Below, one piece after another: positions 8,647 to 17,719 of a DNA stretch of 64,000 nt (position 1 is the first letter of the stretch; every line of letters starts with the position of its first letter). This DNA is from a virus. Location of the stretch: the IMG/VR virus record IMGVR_UViG_3300009157_000018, positions 1 to 64,000 of that record; one strand, written 5' to 3'. A program made the translations under genes and the position numbers. Below the pieces are notes generated by a model, which searched no databases, had not been told where the DNA came from, and worked only from the letters and a program-made list of their open reading frames with translations.

Positions 8647-8788
8647 GCTTGATCCATTCGTCCACTGTCATATTGCACTCGTCGCAATAGGTAGCCACTT
8701 TCCGGCCATTGATATCAATATATACCCACTTGTGGCATCTCCAACAAGCGTTAGGATTGTGAGAGGGCTTCGAGACCCCTTGTTTCAA
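8621..8788 (-). CDS. zinc-ribbon microprotein between Mre11 and Rad50
   Basis: A 55-codon frame from a TTG at 8788. It has two Cys pairs, CWRC and CDEC, about 20 residues apart, a classic zinc ribbon, followed by a short helix. It overlaps the 3' end of the Mre11 gene by 38 bases and the start of the Rad50 gene by 26 bases. The conserved Cys spacing makes it credible despite a weak ribosome site. It could regulate or bind the nuclease complex. Confidence 0.55.
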   Translation of the reverse strand: MKQGVSKPSHNPNACWRCHKWVYIDINGRKVATYCDECNMTVDEWIKRADISPTN

Positions 8789-9782
8789 CATCTTTTCTCT
8801 TGACGCCTCTGGGTATCTTGGCAGTCTTGATATGTTCTTTCCAGTTTTCTTCTATGGAGAAGACTTGACTAAGTGCTTGAGATTCCTCTTGTTCGTCTGT
8901 GGTCCCAAGGTCAGTTCGACGTATTTGGTATTCAAGGGATGGAGAGAGTTCCTTTCGTACTGATACCAAGTCCAAGGACTGGTATTGCTCCGATGTGCTC
9001 TCAATACTGAGTCGAACGATAGCATTCTCGATTTCATGATCTCGTACCACCTCTAGGTAGTTATCTGAATTGGCTATGAGATTGACCCATTCCCGTGTTT
9101 GGTGGTCAATAAACCGAACCTTGCCATCCTCAAAGACCGCCGCACCGGTCGGGTTGTTCCATTCGCCCCACGCGAACCTATCTGTCGATCCGACATAGAT
9201 CGGAAGCAAAGGTGGACGCCGCGCACCTGCTGCTCCGGCGGATCGACGATGATAATGGCCCAATAAGACCGGTTTTTCCCTGGGGAGCTCGCCCACCGGA
9301 ACGTGATCCCCTGGATACGGCACGTCAGAACAAGCCCAATGGCCTGCGATAAACGAAAAACCGTCCGCCAACTGCAGGTGAGAGACAACCTCGTCTTTGT
9401 CGCCGTAAGGAATCATGTACCCGCCCAGCGCCTCACCCGGCTTAGTGAATCCGTGGAATTTTGGGCACTGAGACTCTAATAGTTCGTATAGGTGAATATC
9501 GGACTGTGACCGTACAAGGGTGTGGTTGCCATTGACTGAATAGAAGGGTAGGTCAATTTCATTGATGGTACGGATCAAAGCGCCGATGGCCCTCTTGCGG
9601 GGACTCGGCGTGTTGGCGAGGTCGCCCAAGTCCAAAATGGCCTCAACGCCCTCGTTTGCGAGGTTTTCCAGGCTCGCCTGGAAGCTGCGAATAACATCAC
9701 TTTCGCGGATATTGACCCCGTTTGCCGCTCGGTTGCCGTGGAAGTACCCCACATGCGCGTCAGCCAAAACCCCGATCTTCAT
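8751..9782 (-). CDS. Mre11/SbcD-like nuclease
   Basis: A 343-residue metallophosphoesterase with all motifs in order: DAHVG (Asp8, His10), GDLAN, GNH, GHW and GHYH. These bind two metal ions in Mre11/SbcD nucleases. The C-terminal part is the capping/Rad50-binding region. It works with the Rad50-like ATPase downstream in double-strand-end processing. ATG overlaps the previous stop. Confidence 0.92.
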   Translation of the reverse strand: MKIGVLADAHVGYFHGNRAANGVNIRESDVIRSFQASLENLANEGVEAILDLGDLANTPSPRKRAIGALIRTINEIDLPFYSVNGNHTLVRSQSDIHLYELLESQCPKFHGFTKPGEALGGYMIPYGDKDEVVSHLQLADGFSFIAGHWACSDVPYPGDHVPVGELPREKPVLLGHYHRRSAGAAGARRPPLLPIYVGSTDRFAWGEWNNPTGAAVFEDGKVRFIDHQTREWVNLIANSDNYLEVVRDHEIENAIVRLSIESTSEQYQSLDLVSVRKELSPSLEYQIRRTDLGTTDEQEESQALSQVFSIEENWKEHIKTAKIPRGVKRKDVETRGLEALSQS

Positions 9783-9934
9783 TCCATCATCTCTTGAAGT
9801 CGCTTTTTCTTCAATCGTTCCCGGTAACGCTTTTGCACTTCAGCCGGGGTCAGCCTGCGAGGCGGGTTGAATCCGCCGTAAGCACGGCGCTTGTCAGGAA
9901 AGTTCGAGCGGCGTCTCCCGGTGGACTCGCTCAT
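9779..9934 (-). CDS. small basic protein upstream of Mre11
   Basis: A 51-residue, strongly basic protein rich in Arg and Lys. The N-terminus looks disordered and the C-terminal half forms a charged helix. It ends in an ATGA overlap with the Mre11 gene. Nucleic-acid binding is likely from charge. No domain recognised. Confidence 0.6.
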   Translation of the reverse strand: MSESTGRRRSNFPDKRRAYGGFNPPRRLTPAEVQKRYRERLKKKRLQEMME

Positions 9935-9937
9935 GTG

Positions 9938-10411
9938 TTATCCATAAGACTGGTCGCTGGCCGCCTCGGAGGCGGTTTCTGGTAAGAGTCTCATCAACTC
10001 TTCCACCGCCGTGCGATAACGAAACTCAGCGCTGGAATCACCGTTCGCAAAATCTACCAAGGCTTGCTTAATTTCCTCGGCTTCACTTTCCATGCAACAC
10101 TCGCCACAGTAGTCAGCCTTAGGATGCCTAGGTTTTCCGAGTTCACAGTTATCCCCCTTGTTGAGATCACAGTTGCAAACACCATGCTCACACATGGCAT
10201 CTCTGACCTTCAATCCAATGAATGGATTGAGGTAATCGCAGTGAGATAACCAACTATCTTGATTCTTCTTTTTGCGTTCCCCAGCAACAAACTTGCCCTT
10301 AGCTTTCGCCTGGTTGTCTGCTTCAATACATTCAACTATGCAGCTTATCTCTGGTGGCTCGTAATCATAGTAGCGGGTGATTTCGGGAGTTTGCACCCAA
10401 TAGTGCTTCAT
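9938..10411 (-). CDS. cysteine-rich hypothetical protein
   Basis: 157 residues with a central cluster of about ten cysteines (CEHGVCNCD, CELG, CGECC) that could bind zinc or an iron-sulphur cluster, and an acidic helical C-terminal third. It starts within an ATGA-type overlap with the VWA gene upstream. Family unknown. Confidence 0.7.
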   Translation of the reverse strand: MKHYWVQTPEITRYYDYEPPEISCIVECIEADNQAKAKGKFVAGERKKKNQDSWLSHCDYLNPFIGLKVRDAMCEHGVCNCDLNKGDNCELGKPRHPKADYCGECCMESEAEEIKQALVDFANGDSSAEFRYRTAVEELMRLLPETASEAASDQSYG

Positions 10412-11049
10412 GGCGTGGTTGACACAACCTTGCCTGTTTTGGTTTCATGGACGGCCTTCTTCACGTTGACAGGAGTGCTTGGACTGTTCGTCCAAGACGA
10501 TGTGATATTCGAAGCAACAGCCGTCGCTCCAGAATATCCAGCAGATGTACCCTTGTAGGTTGCTACATTATTAGCACCAATGCCAATGACTTTAGCCGAT
10601 AGAATAGCATCTTGATTAGCACCAAGAAATACGAATTGATGACCTGCCTTCTCAGCCTTCTTGATAATCTTCTTCACCATAGCTGCAGAAGTGTATTCCT
10701 TGCTAGCATTTTCAAGGCCATCTGTCAGGATCACAAACAGATTTGCACCAATCGGAGCATTTTGTACAGTCTTTCCAATGGCATCATACAAGGCCGTCAT
10801 GCCACGCGGTAGATAATCCGCTTTAGTAAGTTTGCGTACTGTCTTAAGTTCCTCGTCCTCCAACACGGATTCATATTGATCATCAAACCGAATCACATTA
10901 ATACGTGCTGTAGGTGATGTTTTCTTAACTTCTGCGATATACTTGTTGGCCGAACCAATCACCTCTTCTTGTCCAATTGCATCCATTGATCCTGACATGT
11001 CTAGGATCAAGTTTATGTTAGTTTGCTGCTGGGTTACCACTTTTACCAT
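10408..11049 (-). CDS. VWA-domain protein
   Basis: A 213-residue von Willebrand A domain with an intact MIDAS: DMSGSMD near residue 17-23, Thr in RGMTALYDAI and Asp in LTDGLEN. The rest is Ser/Thr/Ala-rich and possibly flexible. Such phage proteins are thought to bind partners through a metal ion; a second VWA protein is encoded at the left end. It overlaps the phosphoesterase gene by seven bases, so the two may act together. Confidence 0.85.
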   Translation of the reverse strand: MVKVVTQQQTNINLILDMSGSMDAIGQEEVIGSANKYIAEVKKTSPTARINVIRFDDQYESVLEDEELKTVRKLTKADYLPRGMTALYDAIGKTVQNAPIGANLFVILTDGLENASKEYTSAAMVKKIIKKAEKAGHQFVFLGANQDAILSAKVIGIGANNVATYKGTSAGYSGATAVASNITSSWTNSPSTPVNVKKAVHETKTGKVVSTTP

Positions 11050-12221
11050 CCTTCTGACTTTCTATCTTGAACTAGGACAGGCGCCGCAATCGTAGGCCCG
11101 TGTTCGGGACTCGTAATCCAAAACGCCTGCTGTGCTTCCTCGGGTCGGAGCCGCTTACCGTAAGCGTACTCGTCGTATCCCTTCATTGAACCCCCCATGA
11201 CCAATCCTTGGCTCGGTGGCTGGTACTGATGAAAGTGACCTACCACCATGAAATCCATAGGCTTGTCAGTTGCCATCTGCCGAACACTGGTGCGATGCAC
11301 ACCTAACGAAAGTGGAGCGCGAGCTCCCTGGATACCACTGCCACCCTTGAATTCGTCACCGTGAGTTATCAGGTATCGGGTATCGTATAACTGTACGATA
11401 TGATCGATGGAATCTGACACTTCGAAGGTGACGCGATCATCTTTGGCAAACTCGCGGGCCAAAACCCGCCACATCAACCACTCGATGTTCGACTGGGCTC
11501 GGTTCTTGTAAACCGGCTTATGACTGTTCCTACCGTGATTTCCGACTACGGCCGCTAGGTGAACCTTGCCAAATTCGTCCGCTAGGACGCTGATGGCTTG
11601 GTACAGTTCGCCGGTCCAGAACACCGCGCCCTCGTACAATGTCGATTCGTTCGACTCTTTCAGCTCGGCATGAATGTCGCCAGACAGAATGTCACCCGTC
11701 GCAAAGACTGCCACACCCTCTATGTCGATCCCGCTGATGTAGTCGCGGGCAAGGACGACTGACCGCTCTACCCACCGCCGAAGCCTCTGCTGGGCGATGG
11801 TGCGGTTGTAGGCGTTGATGTACGACACCTGTTCGGGCCGCACGATCTCGTCAAAGTGCGTATCTGACAATTGGAGCGTCACGATCCCAGTATGTCCACG
11901 CTTGGCGGGAGTCTTAATCGTCCACTTCGGCGGCTTTACGATGGTTGCGTCGATCGTCTCCAACACGCCAAGGAGCCGTCTTAACTCGTCGTTCTCCTTG
12001 GTTTTGGTCTCCAGAGCCCTGGACATTTGCCGTAACTCGCCCTCAAAACTCGTTTCTAGGGCAGTGTCAGCCTCCGCACGTGCTTGGTCGAGGTGCGCTT
12101 GGATACCCAACCGCTTGCGCTTCAACCGCACGGCGTCGGGGGTTCGGTGCGCCAGTTCGGCTATCTGTTCGTCTGTGTGATCTGCAAATAGATGTTCGTA
12201 GATTCGCCATCCGCCACTCAA
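11043..12221 (-). CDS. metallophosphoesterase with N-terminal DNA-binding-like region
   Basis: A 392-residue protein. Residues 1-45 resemble a helix-turn-helix, then a coiled-coil, then a calcineurin-like core with SDTHFDE, GDILSGDIH, GNHGR, HGDEF and GHFH. It differs from the Mre11-like protein in length and in lacking a Rad50 neighbour. It may be a DNA or RNA phosphodiesterase; the precise substrate is unknown. Confidence 0.85.
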   Translation of the reverse strand: MSGGWRIYEHLFADHTDEQIAELAHRTPDAVRLKRKRLGIQAHLDQARAEADTALETSFEGELRQMSRALETKTKENDELRRLLGVLETIDATIVKPPKWTIKTPAKRGHTGIVTLQLSDTHFDEIVRPEQVSYINAYNRTIAQQRLRRWVERSVVLARDYISGIDIEGVAVFATGDILSGDIHAELKESNESTLYEGAVFWTGELYQAISVLADEFGKVHLAAVVGNHGRNSHKPVYKNRAQSNIEWLMWRVLAREFAKDDRVTFEVSDSIDHIVQLYDTRYLITHGDEFKGGSGIQGARAPLSLGVHRTSVRQMATDKPMDFMVVGHFHQYQPPSQGLVMGGSMKGYDEYAYGKRLRPEEAQQAFWITSPEHGPTIAAPVLVQDRKSEGW

Positions 12222-12234
12222 GGCAGTTACCTCG

Positions 12235-12462
12235 TTAAGAATTTAGACGAGTCTCTTGGTAAAGCTTGGCTTTTGTGCCACAGCCTCGGCAATAGATATT
12301 GCTTACCTCGATACTCTGCTCGTCGCTAGTTGCATAGTCTAGGAGTGCATCCACTCCATCGTAACTCCAAATCCTTTTGCACTTCGGGTTAGGACATTGT
12401 GCCAAGGCATCTATCTTGGAAATATCTCTGAAGGGATTATTACTAATGGGGACCACCACCAT
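12235..12462 (-). CDS. zinc-ribbon hypothetical protein
   Basis: 75 residues with CPNPKC and CRGC about 30 residues apart, a probable zinc ribbon. It overlaps the preceding gene by 20 bases. Function unknown; one of several small zinc proteins in this operon. Confidence 0.65.
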   Translation of the reverse strand: MVVVPISNNPFRDISKIDALAQCPNPKCKRIWSYDGVDALLDYATSDEQSIEVSNIYCRGCGTKAKLYQETRLNS

Positions 12463-12754
12463 TCGGCATCAACATACCGTTCAACTGAATGGCAGGAACG
12501 AAAGTTACTTCCCCATTCTCATCGATATCAATATCAAGGCCGCCCATAAAGACGCCAGATAGCAGTGCCTTGTTAATCATCGATGTACTGGCCCACTCTG
12601 TAACCTTGACCATTTCTTCTGGCTTAGGTTCTTCTCCATGGAGCATGATCCTGGACCTGTTGAGTGACTCCATCAGGTATTGAGCCTGATCTGGACTCAA
12701 CAGGTTAAAACCACTCTTCTTCCAAGGAGGTTCATTTTTCTTACGTCTGGGCAT
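12443..12754 (-). CDS. hypothetical protein
   Basis: 103 residues from ATG 12754, chosen because AGGAG lies seven bases upstream; an in-frame start at 12784 would overlap the previous gene. The N-terminus is very basic and the rest is mixed helix and strand. No known family. Confidence 0.65.
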   Translation of the reverse strand: MPRRKKNEPPWKKSGFNLLSPDQAQYLMESLNRSRIMLHGEEPKPEEMVKVTEWASTSMINKALLSGVFMGGLDIDIDENGEVTFVPAIQLNGMLMPNGGGPH

Positions 12755-12764
12755 CTTTAAGCTC

Positions 12765-13202
12765 CTAGAACTGGGCTTCGCCATGTACCTTCCGTACTGA
12801 TTGCGCCCAACGAACTCGATCTTTCATGCTGAACACATACGAATCGAGAAGGTCACGGACGAACCGGTATTGTCCTAGCAATGCTTCTTGCGCGGCATGG
12901 CGGTCGGCCTCGGTTGATAAGGGTTTGCCGTCCGCTGCACGCGATTTGGCAGGCAGTTTTTCCAGTTTGGCCTGTGATAGGTAGTATTCTGCGACGACGG
13001 CGAGAGCAGCCACGCGGGGAAGCCAGCCGTCAATCTGTCTCGTCACCATCTGATCCAACTGCAACGGATCATCTGGCAGTGGGCTTGAAAGAGTCTTAGC
13101 CACTGGCTTTAGTTCGATTTGCACCGCCTCAGCCCAGTCGGCAAAGTCTTCGTCGAGCTCGGTAGCCCGGATGAAACTCGGCCAACGGTAGATATCGCTC
13201 AC
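12765..13202 (-). CDS. hypothetical helical protein
   Basis: 145 residues, mainly helical. It starts in an ATGA-type overlap with the nuclease gene. The position beside a PD-(D/E)XK nuclease in a recombination and replication operon suggests DNA metabolism; no motif confirms it. Confidence 0.65.
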   Translation of the reverse strand: MSDIYRWPSFIRATELDEDFADWAEAVQIELKPVAKTLSSPLPDDPLQLDQMVTRQIDGWLPRVAALAVVAEYYLSQAKLEKLPAKSRAADGKPLSTEADRHAAQEALLGQYRFVRDLLDSYVFSMKDRVRWAQSVRKVHGEAQF

Positions 13203-13687
13203 TTATTCCTCAGTTCCTCGTTCTCTAGCGTCAAGGCTAGGATGGTATTTTCCCAATGAGTGACCAAATCGTGGAGCCATTCGTATTCTATGACCGCCCA
13301 CTCATTTGATGCACCTTTGACATGATACAGGAAAATCGGTTCCCGCATGAGTAATCGTGCCTCTGCTGAAATTTTGTCCAGCAGTGCAACGGGGAAGGTC
13401 ACGGTTTTCTCGCCACGCCCGTCAATTTGGTCCCATGACTTGGTTTCAATTAGCAACTTGAGCGTCCCAATATCGGCTACCACATCGCCAGCGAGCGTTG
13501 GGTCTTCGGCAGCAAAGGCACCGGACCCCACCTGGCGGTGGTAGTCGTATTTCTTGGCAAAGCGGCTTTCGTAGGCCCTGCCTGCCTCTTTGGGCTTGCG
13601 TCCCCCTCGGGACATGGGCTTAGGGCCTTTCTTCTCGCGCTTTCTGGGCTTCGGAATGGGACCGTTGGACGGTCTGATACTAGCCAT
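13199..13687 (-). CDS. PD-(D/E)XK nuclease, Holliday-junction-resolvase-like
   Basis: 162 residues. A very basic N-terminal tail (1-35) precedes a nuclease core with Glu40, Asp68 after a Gly, and Glu81-Thr-Lys83 (IETKSW), the E...D...ExK pattern of Hjc/RecU-like resolvases and related endonucleases. It probably cuts branched DNA made during replication and recombination. Exact family not certain. Confidence 0.7.
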   Translation of the reverse strand: MASIRPSNGPIPKPRKREKKGPKPMSRGGRKPKEAGRAYESRFAKKYDYHRQVGSGAFAAEDPTLAGDVVADIGTLKLLIETKSWDQIDGRGEKTVTFPVALLDKISAEARLLMREPIFLYHVKGASNEWAVIEYEWLHDLVTHWENTILALTLENEELRNK

Positions 13688-13930
13688 TTAGAACGGAGCC
13701 CTGCCCTCGATGTAGTAGTTCACTCTGATGATTCCTTCGATTGGGACCTTGTTGAACCTACCGTTCTTATCTTCCAAGAGAAGAGTGCCATCCTCATGCC
13801 CGGAGTACTTACCGGTTACGGTACGCTTGATTTTCGGACCCTGATAAGTGACGACATACACAGTGTCGTCCTTCTCCATCTTGGAGACTGCTTCAACAGC
13901 ACTTGTTACGCGATTCGGACTGAACGGCAT
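13688..13930 (-). CDS. hypothetical beta-rich protein
   Basis: 80 residues with alternating hydrophobic strands, suggesting a small beta-barrel (SH3- or OB-like). It abuts the nuclease gene downstream and the glycosyltransferase upstream. No family recognised. Confidence 0.65.
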   Translation of the reverse strand: MPFSPNRVTSAVEAVSKMEKDDTVYVVTYQGPKIKRTVTGKYSGHEDGTLLLEDKNGRFNKVPIEGIIRVNYYIEGRAPF

Positions 13931-14683
13931 CTACAGCCACCCTCGATCAAACGGCGTGCGGAACATCTTCTCGGTCAGGAATGGATCGGCTGCCGTTGCT
14001 GGCTTATCGCCCCACTTACGGATAAAGTACTTGTTGTTGGCGTCGTGCGTGATGTGGTTGGCCTTCTCCAGCTCAGGGTCGGACTTGATAGTACGGCTGC
14101 CGTAATGGAAAAACCGCGCCCCTTCGAAGCCGACGGCACGCTTGCCCGCGAGGACGATCCGCCAATGCATGTCCAAATCCTCGTTATAGGCAGGCGCAAA
14201 GGTCTCATCGAAAGGCCCTACTTCCAGGAAGAGGTGGGAATTCACCATAAAGCACGAGAAGTGCGGGGTTTCCGGGGCTTCCGTGGTTTCGGCGGCTTCT
14301 TCCAAGGTTGGGAGGTCGTTCCAAGGAAGGGCTGTCCAAAGGATGATATCGGGAGAAGACTGTTCGGCAAATCGGACAAGGTTATCGACCAGTGTGGAGC
14401 GGAATACGATATCCAAGTTAGGAACAATGACATAATCACACCCTTGTTTCAGTAAGAACTCTATAGCACGATTCCACGCCATTGATACACAGTTGTCTGG
14501 ATTCTCCAAGACAGTCCCCTTGGATTGTAGGTACTGTCGGTACTCAGGCTTAGAAATGAAGTTTTCTACCCCACAGAACACAATCTCGTGGTCTTCACTC
14601 TTAACTGAATCCAATGTTTCCTTCGCGTACTTAAAGTGCTCTTCGTTAGAAATGTACGCTGGGTATCCTATTCCTACCTTCAT
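13931..14683 (-). CDS. GT2-type glycosyltransferase
   Basis: A 250-residue GT-A fold glycosyltransferase. The N-terminus has the GIGYPAY nucleotide-binding strand, a NLD motif follows the central strand (metal and nucleotide-sugar binding), and a later Asn-Glu-Asp-Leu-Asp segment fits the acceptor/base region. It should transfer a sugar from the nucleotide-sugar pathway encoded upstream. The acceptor could be DNA, virion protein or host surface. Confidence 0.8.
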   Translation of the reverse strand: MKVGIGYPAYISNEEHFKYAKETLDSVKSEDHEIVFCGVENFISKPEYRQYLQSKGTVLENPDNCVSMAWNRAIEFLLKQGCDYVIVPNLDIVFRSTLVDNLVRFAEQSSPDIILWTALPWNDLPTLEEAAETTEAPETPHFSCFMVNSHLFLEVGPFDETFAPAYNEDLDMHWRIVLAGKRAVGFEGARFFHYGSRTIKSDPELEKANHITHDANNKYFIRKWGDKPATAADPFLTEKMFRTPFDRGWL

Positions 14684-14901
14684 CTCTTCTCCCGGAAAGA
14701 GATACTCATAATACTAGACCCAGGGTAAACCGTGGCCGGTTTTCCACATACAAACTCATCTATCCATCCAATAGCACCATCAAACGTATAACTTATTCTC
14801 CAATCATTAAACATACAGATATCGGAGCCATCTGCCTGATGTATTACCAGACCATGAGTTGTATTGTCTGGAAACTGAGTCCTATATAATGGGAAGTTCA
14901 T
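14680..14901 (-). CDS. hypothetical protein in sugar cluster
   Basis: 73 residues, beta-rich and aromatic, overlapping both neighbours by four bases. It is embedded between an acetyltransferase and a glycosyltransferase, so probably part of the sugar-modification cluster. No family recognised. Confidence 0.65.
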   Translation of the reverse strand: MNFPLYRTQFPDNTTHGLVIHQADGSDICMFNDWRISYTFDGAIGWIDEFVCGKPATVYPGSSIMSISFREKR

Positions 14902-15407
14902 TCTCTGGCCAACTTCATGGTGATGATTCCATCCTTGTGTTCTACTTCCTTGTATCCGATGCTCTTGTACAGATTAATAGCTGGTTCGTTCGTATCTAAT
15001 ACATCCAACCAAACATCCCCATTGATCGAGGATAGGAACCGGAAGATGATCCTTCCGAAACCAAACCCCCGCATATTGGGGACCACGCCACCTGTTACCA
15101 CCCAGCGCTTCTCACCTAACAAATGCCGTCTGGCCAAGATGCCAAAGCCTAGTAGCATGGCATCCTGCTCAACATATCTATCTCTTAGAGTTTCGAATGG
15201 TATCTCCAGTAGATACGCATTCAGTTCGCTCTTCTTGTGTAATGGCTTATATGTACCATAATACCACATAATCTGCCGCCATACACTAATGTTCGACCGA
15301 TCGTGCGTCATAAATTCACGCATACCATTGCGGAGTTGGCGCAGTTTCATGGCGTCACGAAGACTGCCAATGGGCCTGATGTTATACGCGGTAGATCGAG
15401 TAGTCAT
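14898..15407 (-). CDS. GNAT-family N-acetyltransferase
   Basis: 169 residues. The acetyl-CoA motif is PNMRGFGFGRII and the C-terminal strand-helix is the typical DTNEPAINLYKSIGYKEV region (written in two parts). In this cluster it may N-acetylate the amino sugar made by the DegT-type aminotransferase. It overlaps the glycosyltransferase gene by 26 bases. Confidence 0.85.
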   Translation of the reverse strand: MTTRSTAYNIRPIGSLRDAMKLRQLRNGMREFMTHDRSNISVWRQIMWYYGTYKPLHKKSELNAYLLEIPFETLRDRYVEQDAMLLGFGILARRHLLGEKRWVVTGGVVPNMRGFGFGRIIFRFLSSINGDVWLDVLDTNEPAINLYKSIGYKEVEHKDGIITMKLARE

Positions 15408-16218
15408 TGTTCACCTTTATCGGCATCAGGTTTTTCTGATCGCGGTACTCTGTCAACCACTGTCGTTCAGCCTCTAGATAGACGGCCATCCCTGCGTTCT
15501 GGCCGGGGTCGAGGCCCCACTTGTTGCACCACACACGCATGTCTGCCTCAAACCTAGGTTCAGCCACTAAGGTCGTTCCGCCGAGGTGATCGATATCAAT
15601 TCCCAGGACAGCTACCCGGTAATCGGCCTCTACGGCACGCATAGGCAGGATTTTGTCCCAAAAATGCGCCGGCGGCACACTATCCGGGATGTCAAGCTTA
15701 GGAATAACGCCCTTACGGAAGGCCATAAACATGGAATCGAGGATCAAAGCTGATTGAAGGTCCCTGATGCGCTTACCCGTGTGCTCTTGGAGTTGGCCGC
15801 GTGATCCATTAAAGTTGCACATTGTCCCGCCGCCGCGCCCACCCATGATATCCACCTCATTGGACCCGCAGAATCCAACAACGCCTAACTTGGGGTCATC
15901 TTCGAAGAAGAACCGCAGACGCTCGTCCCAGCCGTACTCGTAGACAAACACGTCGTTGTGCATGATTGCGATGATTTCAGCATTCGCCCAGCGTGCCTGG
16001 AGCTGGGTGATTGGGAAGTAAAAGCCTTTGTTATCCTCGTTTCGAAGAACACTCGCACTGAAGGGCAAGTCATCGGGTAGGACATACGGTTCGTCAGAGG
16101 CATTGTCAATGACGACAAGATGAAAGTCGGCGGCGCCCTGAACAGACTTCACCAAGAAGTCAATGCATTCGTTGGTAATCTCTGGCCTGTTAAGGACTGG
16201 GATGCCCAGAACAATCAT
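15382..16218 (-). CDS. GT2-type glycosyltransferase
   Basis: A 278-residue GT2 enzyme: N-terminal GIPVLNRPE strand, DNAS after the second strand, and a H-N-D motif in the DxD position. I chose ATG 16218 because it overlaps the stop of the small membrane gene (ATGA); an ATG at 16230 is also in frame. It likely acts with the second GT2 and the dehydratase/aminotransferase pair. Confidence 0.8.
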   Translation of the reverse strand: MIVLGIPVLNRPEITNECIDFLVKSVQGAADFHLVVIDNASDEPYVLPDDLPFSASVLRNEDNKGFYFPITQLQARWANAEIIAIMHNDVFVYEYGWDERLRFFFEDDPKLGVVGFCGSNEVDIMGGRGGGTMCNFNGSRGQLQEHTGKRIRDLQSALILDSMFMAFRKGVIPKLDIPDSVPPAHFWDKILPMRAVEADYRVAVLGIDIDHLGGTTLVAEPRFEADMRVWCNKWGLDPGQNAGMAVYLEAERQWLTEYRDQKNLMPIKVNNDYSIYRV

Positions 16219-16352
16219 TGACAACACCATCTGATGAATGCATCAGCCAGTTCACCGCCATGAGATATAAGGAAGACCAGTAGAGCACCTAGTAAAATCC
16301 ATACTAGACATCCGAGTGAATCTACTTTTATTGTAGTCCCGTCATCACTCAT
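16215..16352 (-). CDS. small single-span membrane protein
   Basis: 45 residues from ATG 16352: a short acidic N-terminus, a hydrophobic span of about 19 residues, then a polar tail with paired cysteines. The ATGA overlap with the downstream glycosyltransferase and tight spacing to the gene upstream support it as real. It may anchor the sugar-transfer machinery to the membrane. Confidence 0.6.
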   Translation of the reverse strand: MSDDGTTIKVDSLGCLVWILLGALLVFLISHGGELADAFIRWCCQ

Positions 16353-16355
16353 GGA

Positions 16356-16604
16356 TCACACCAATGCTCCCCATAGGTGGACGGCCCACATCGGGATGCA
16401 CGCACAATAGAGTGGATCGGCGTGGCATCGACGGCAAACTTCATAACCGGCGTCCCAATCGAACACCCGACCATATCCGCACCGACAGCCGCCGCTAGAA
16501 GGCACGGACCCGGCCAGATTCGGAGTCAATAGACGCGGCAAGAGAACACCGCGTCGGTGGTAGCCATACATCTGGCATCGGTGGCAGCGGTAGTGCCTAA
16601 TCAT
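16356..16604 (-). CDS. cysteine-rich zinc-binding-like protein
   Basis: 82 residues with CHRC, CRC, CRRC and CAC clusters plus histidines, arranged like two zinc knuckles. It starts in an ATGA overlap with the aminotransferase gene. Function unknown. Confidence 0.6.
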   Translation of the reverse strand: MIRHYRCHRCQMYGYHRRGVLLPRLLTPNLAGSVPSSGGCRCGYGRVFDWDAGYEVCRRCHADPLYCACIPMWAVHLWGALV

Positions 16605-17719
16605 ACGAAATCATTAGCAGCATCAATCACTTGTGCTGTCTCTTCTTCGGTTAGCGCACTGTGAACAGGTATGTTCATCATCCGTTCGGTGTAGTAGTCC
16701 ACTCCGGTTAGCCGATCAGCACGTGCGGCGCTGAAAAACTTCTTGAACACTGATAGCCGGTCGTTGCGCCAATGCACCTGTGAAACCTCAACCCCCCGCT
16801 CGGCCATGTGCTGGCGGAACGCGTCTTGCATCCCGGCTCGGGGCAGGATCAGGGTGTAAAGCCAGTTTGCCGACTGGGCTCCGTAGGGAACTTCCCGATC
16901 GCGGCGGTACGCCTCGTCGAGGTGTGCGTCGTAACGGGCCGCGTTAAGGCGTTGCGCTTCGAGGACCTCCTCAAGATACTTCAGCTGCACGAGTCCTATG
17001 GCTGCGTTAAGGTCATTCATGTGGAACTTATAGCCCCAGTCAGCAACATCGAGGGAGCCCCTGAAGTCGGTGGTGTTCTCGCGATCCACGCCAAACCACC
17101 GCAAAAGCTTGCCCTTGCGGTAATCACTCAAGTATTTGTAGGCCAGAGCACCTCCGTCCACCGTCGTAATCGACTTAATGGCTTGGAAACTGAAGGCTGT
17201 AAAGTCGGCAAGGTCGGCATTCCCGACCGGTACCTTCTCGTACTTGGCTCCGAACGAATGGGCAGCGTCAGAGATAAACCGAATCTCCTTCGCCAAGGTC
17301 AGGTCGCTTAGCATGGTGTAATCCACCGGCAAACCACCCCAATCCACGGTCAGGATTGCCTTGGTCTTCTCGGTAATCTTCTCTGCGACGCTGTTAATGT
17401 CGATTAGGCCAGTGATCGGGTGAACGTCGGCCCAGACGATCTTGGCACCGAAAGCCATGATCGGGACATTAGACGCTACACATGTCATCGGTGTGGCAAT
17501 AACCTCATCACCAGGCTTAACATGTGCCAGTCGAAGTGCAAGCGTGATGGCCGAAGTACCAGAGTTGAGGGATGTAACCTGATTGTTACCAAGTATCCTG
17601 CTCAGTTCCCATTCAAACTCGTCAACCTTTGGTCCCTGCGTAACATACCCGCTATGGAGAACATCGAGTACTGCGTCGTCCACCTCAGGTGGCATCAGTA
17701 CCCTAAATAGTTTTATCAT
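16601..17719 (-). CDS. DegT/DnrJ/EryC1-type sugar aminotransferase
   Basis: A 372-residue PLP enzyme. The N-terminal NSGTSA cofactor-phosphate site, DAAHS at 151-155 and the Schiff-base Lys182 in FQAIKS are typical of sugar aminotransferases that convert 4-keto or 3-keto nucleotide sugars to amino sugars using glutamate. The 4,6-dehydratase encoded upstream would supply a 4-keto substrate. Full length for the family. Confidence 0.9.
   Translation of the reverse strand: MIKLFRVLMPPEVDDAVLDVLHSGYVTQGPKVDEFEWELSRILGNNQVTSLNSGTSAITLALRLAHVKPGDEVIATPMTCVASNVPIMAFGAKIVWADVHPITGLIDINSVAEKITEKTKAILTVDWGGLPVDYTMLSDLTLAKEIRFISDAAHSFGAKYEKVPVGNADLADFTAFSFQAIKSITTVDGGALAYKYLSDYRKGKLLRWFGVDRENTTDFRGSLDVADWGYKFHMNDLNAAIGLVQLKYLEEVLEAQRLNAARYDAHLDEAYRRDREVPYGAQSANWLYTLILPRAGMQDAFRQHMAERGVEVSQVHWRNDRLSVFKKFFSAARADRLTGVDYYTERMMNIPVHSALTEEETAQVIDAANDFV

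Noticed and set aside
13538-14455. 305-codon plus-strand frame opposite the glycosyltransferase and nuclease
   Set aside because: Overlaps three well-supported minus-strand genes and has no domain.
15262-15272. TGTGGTATTAT extended -10-like motif inside the GNAT gene
   Set aside because: It falls in well-supported coding sequence encoding aromatic residues and has no gene starting just downstream.
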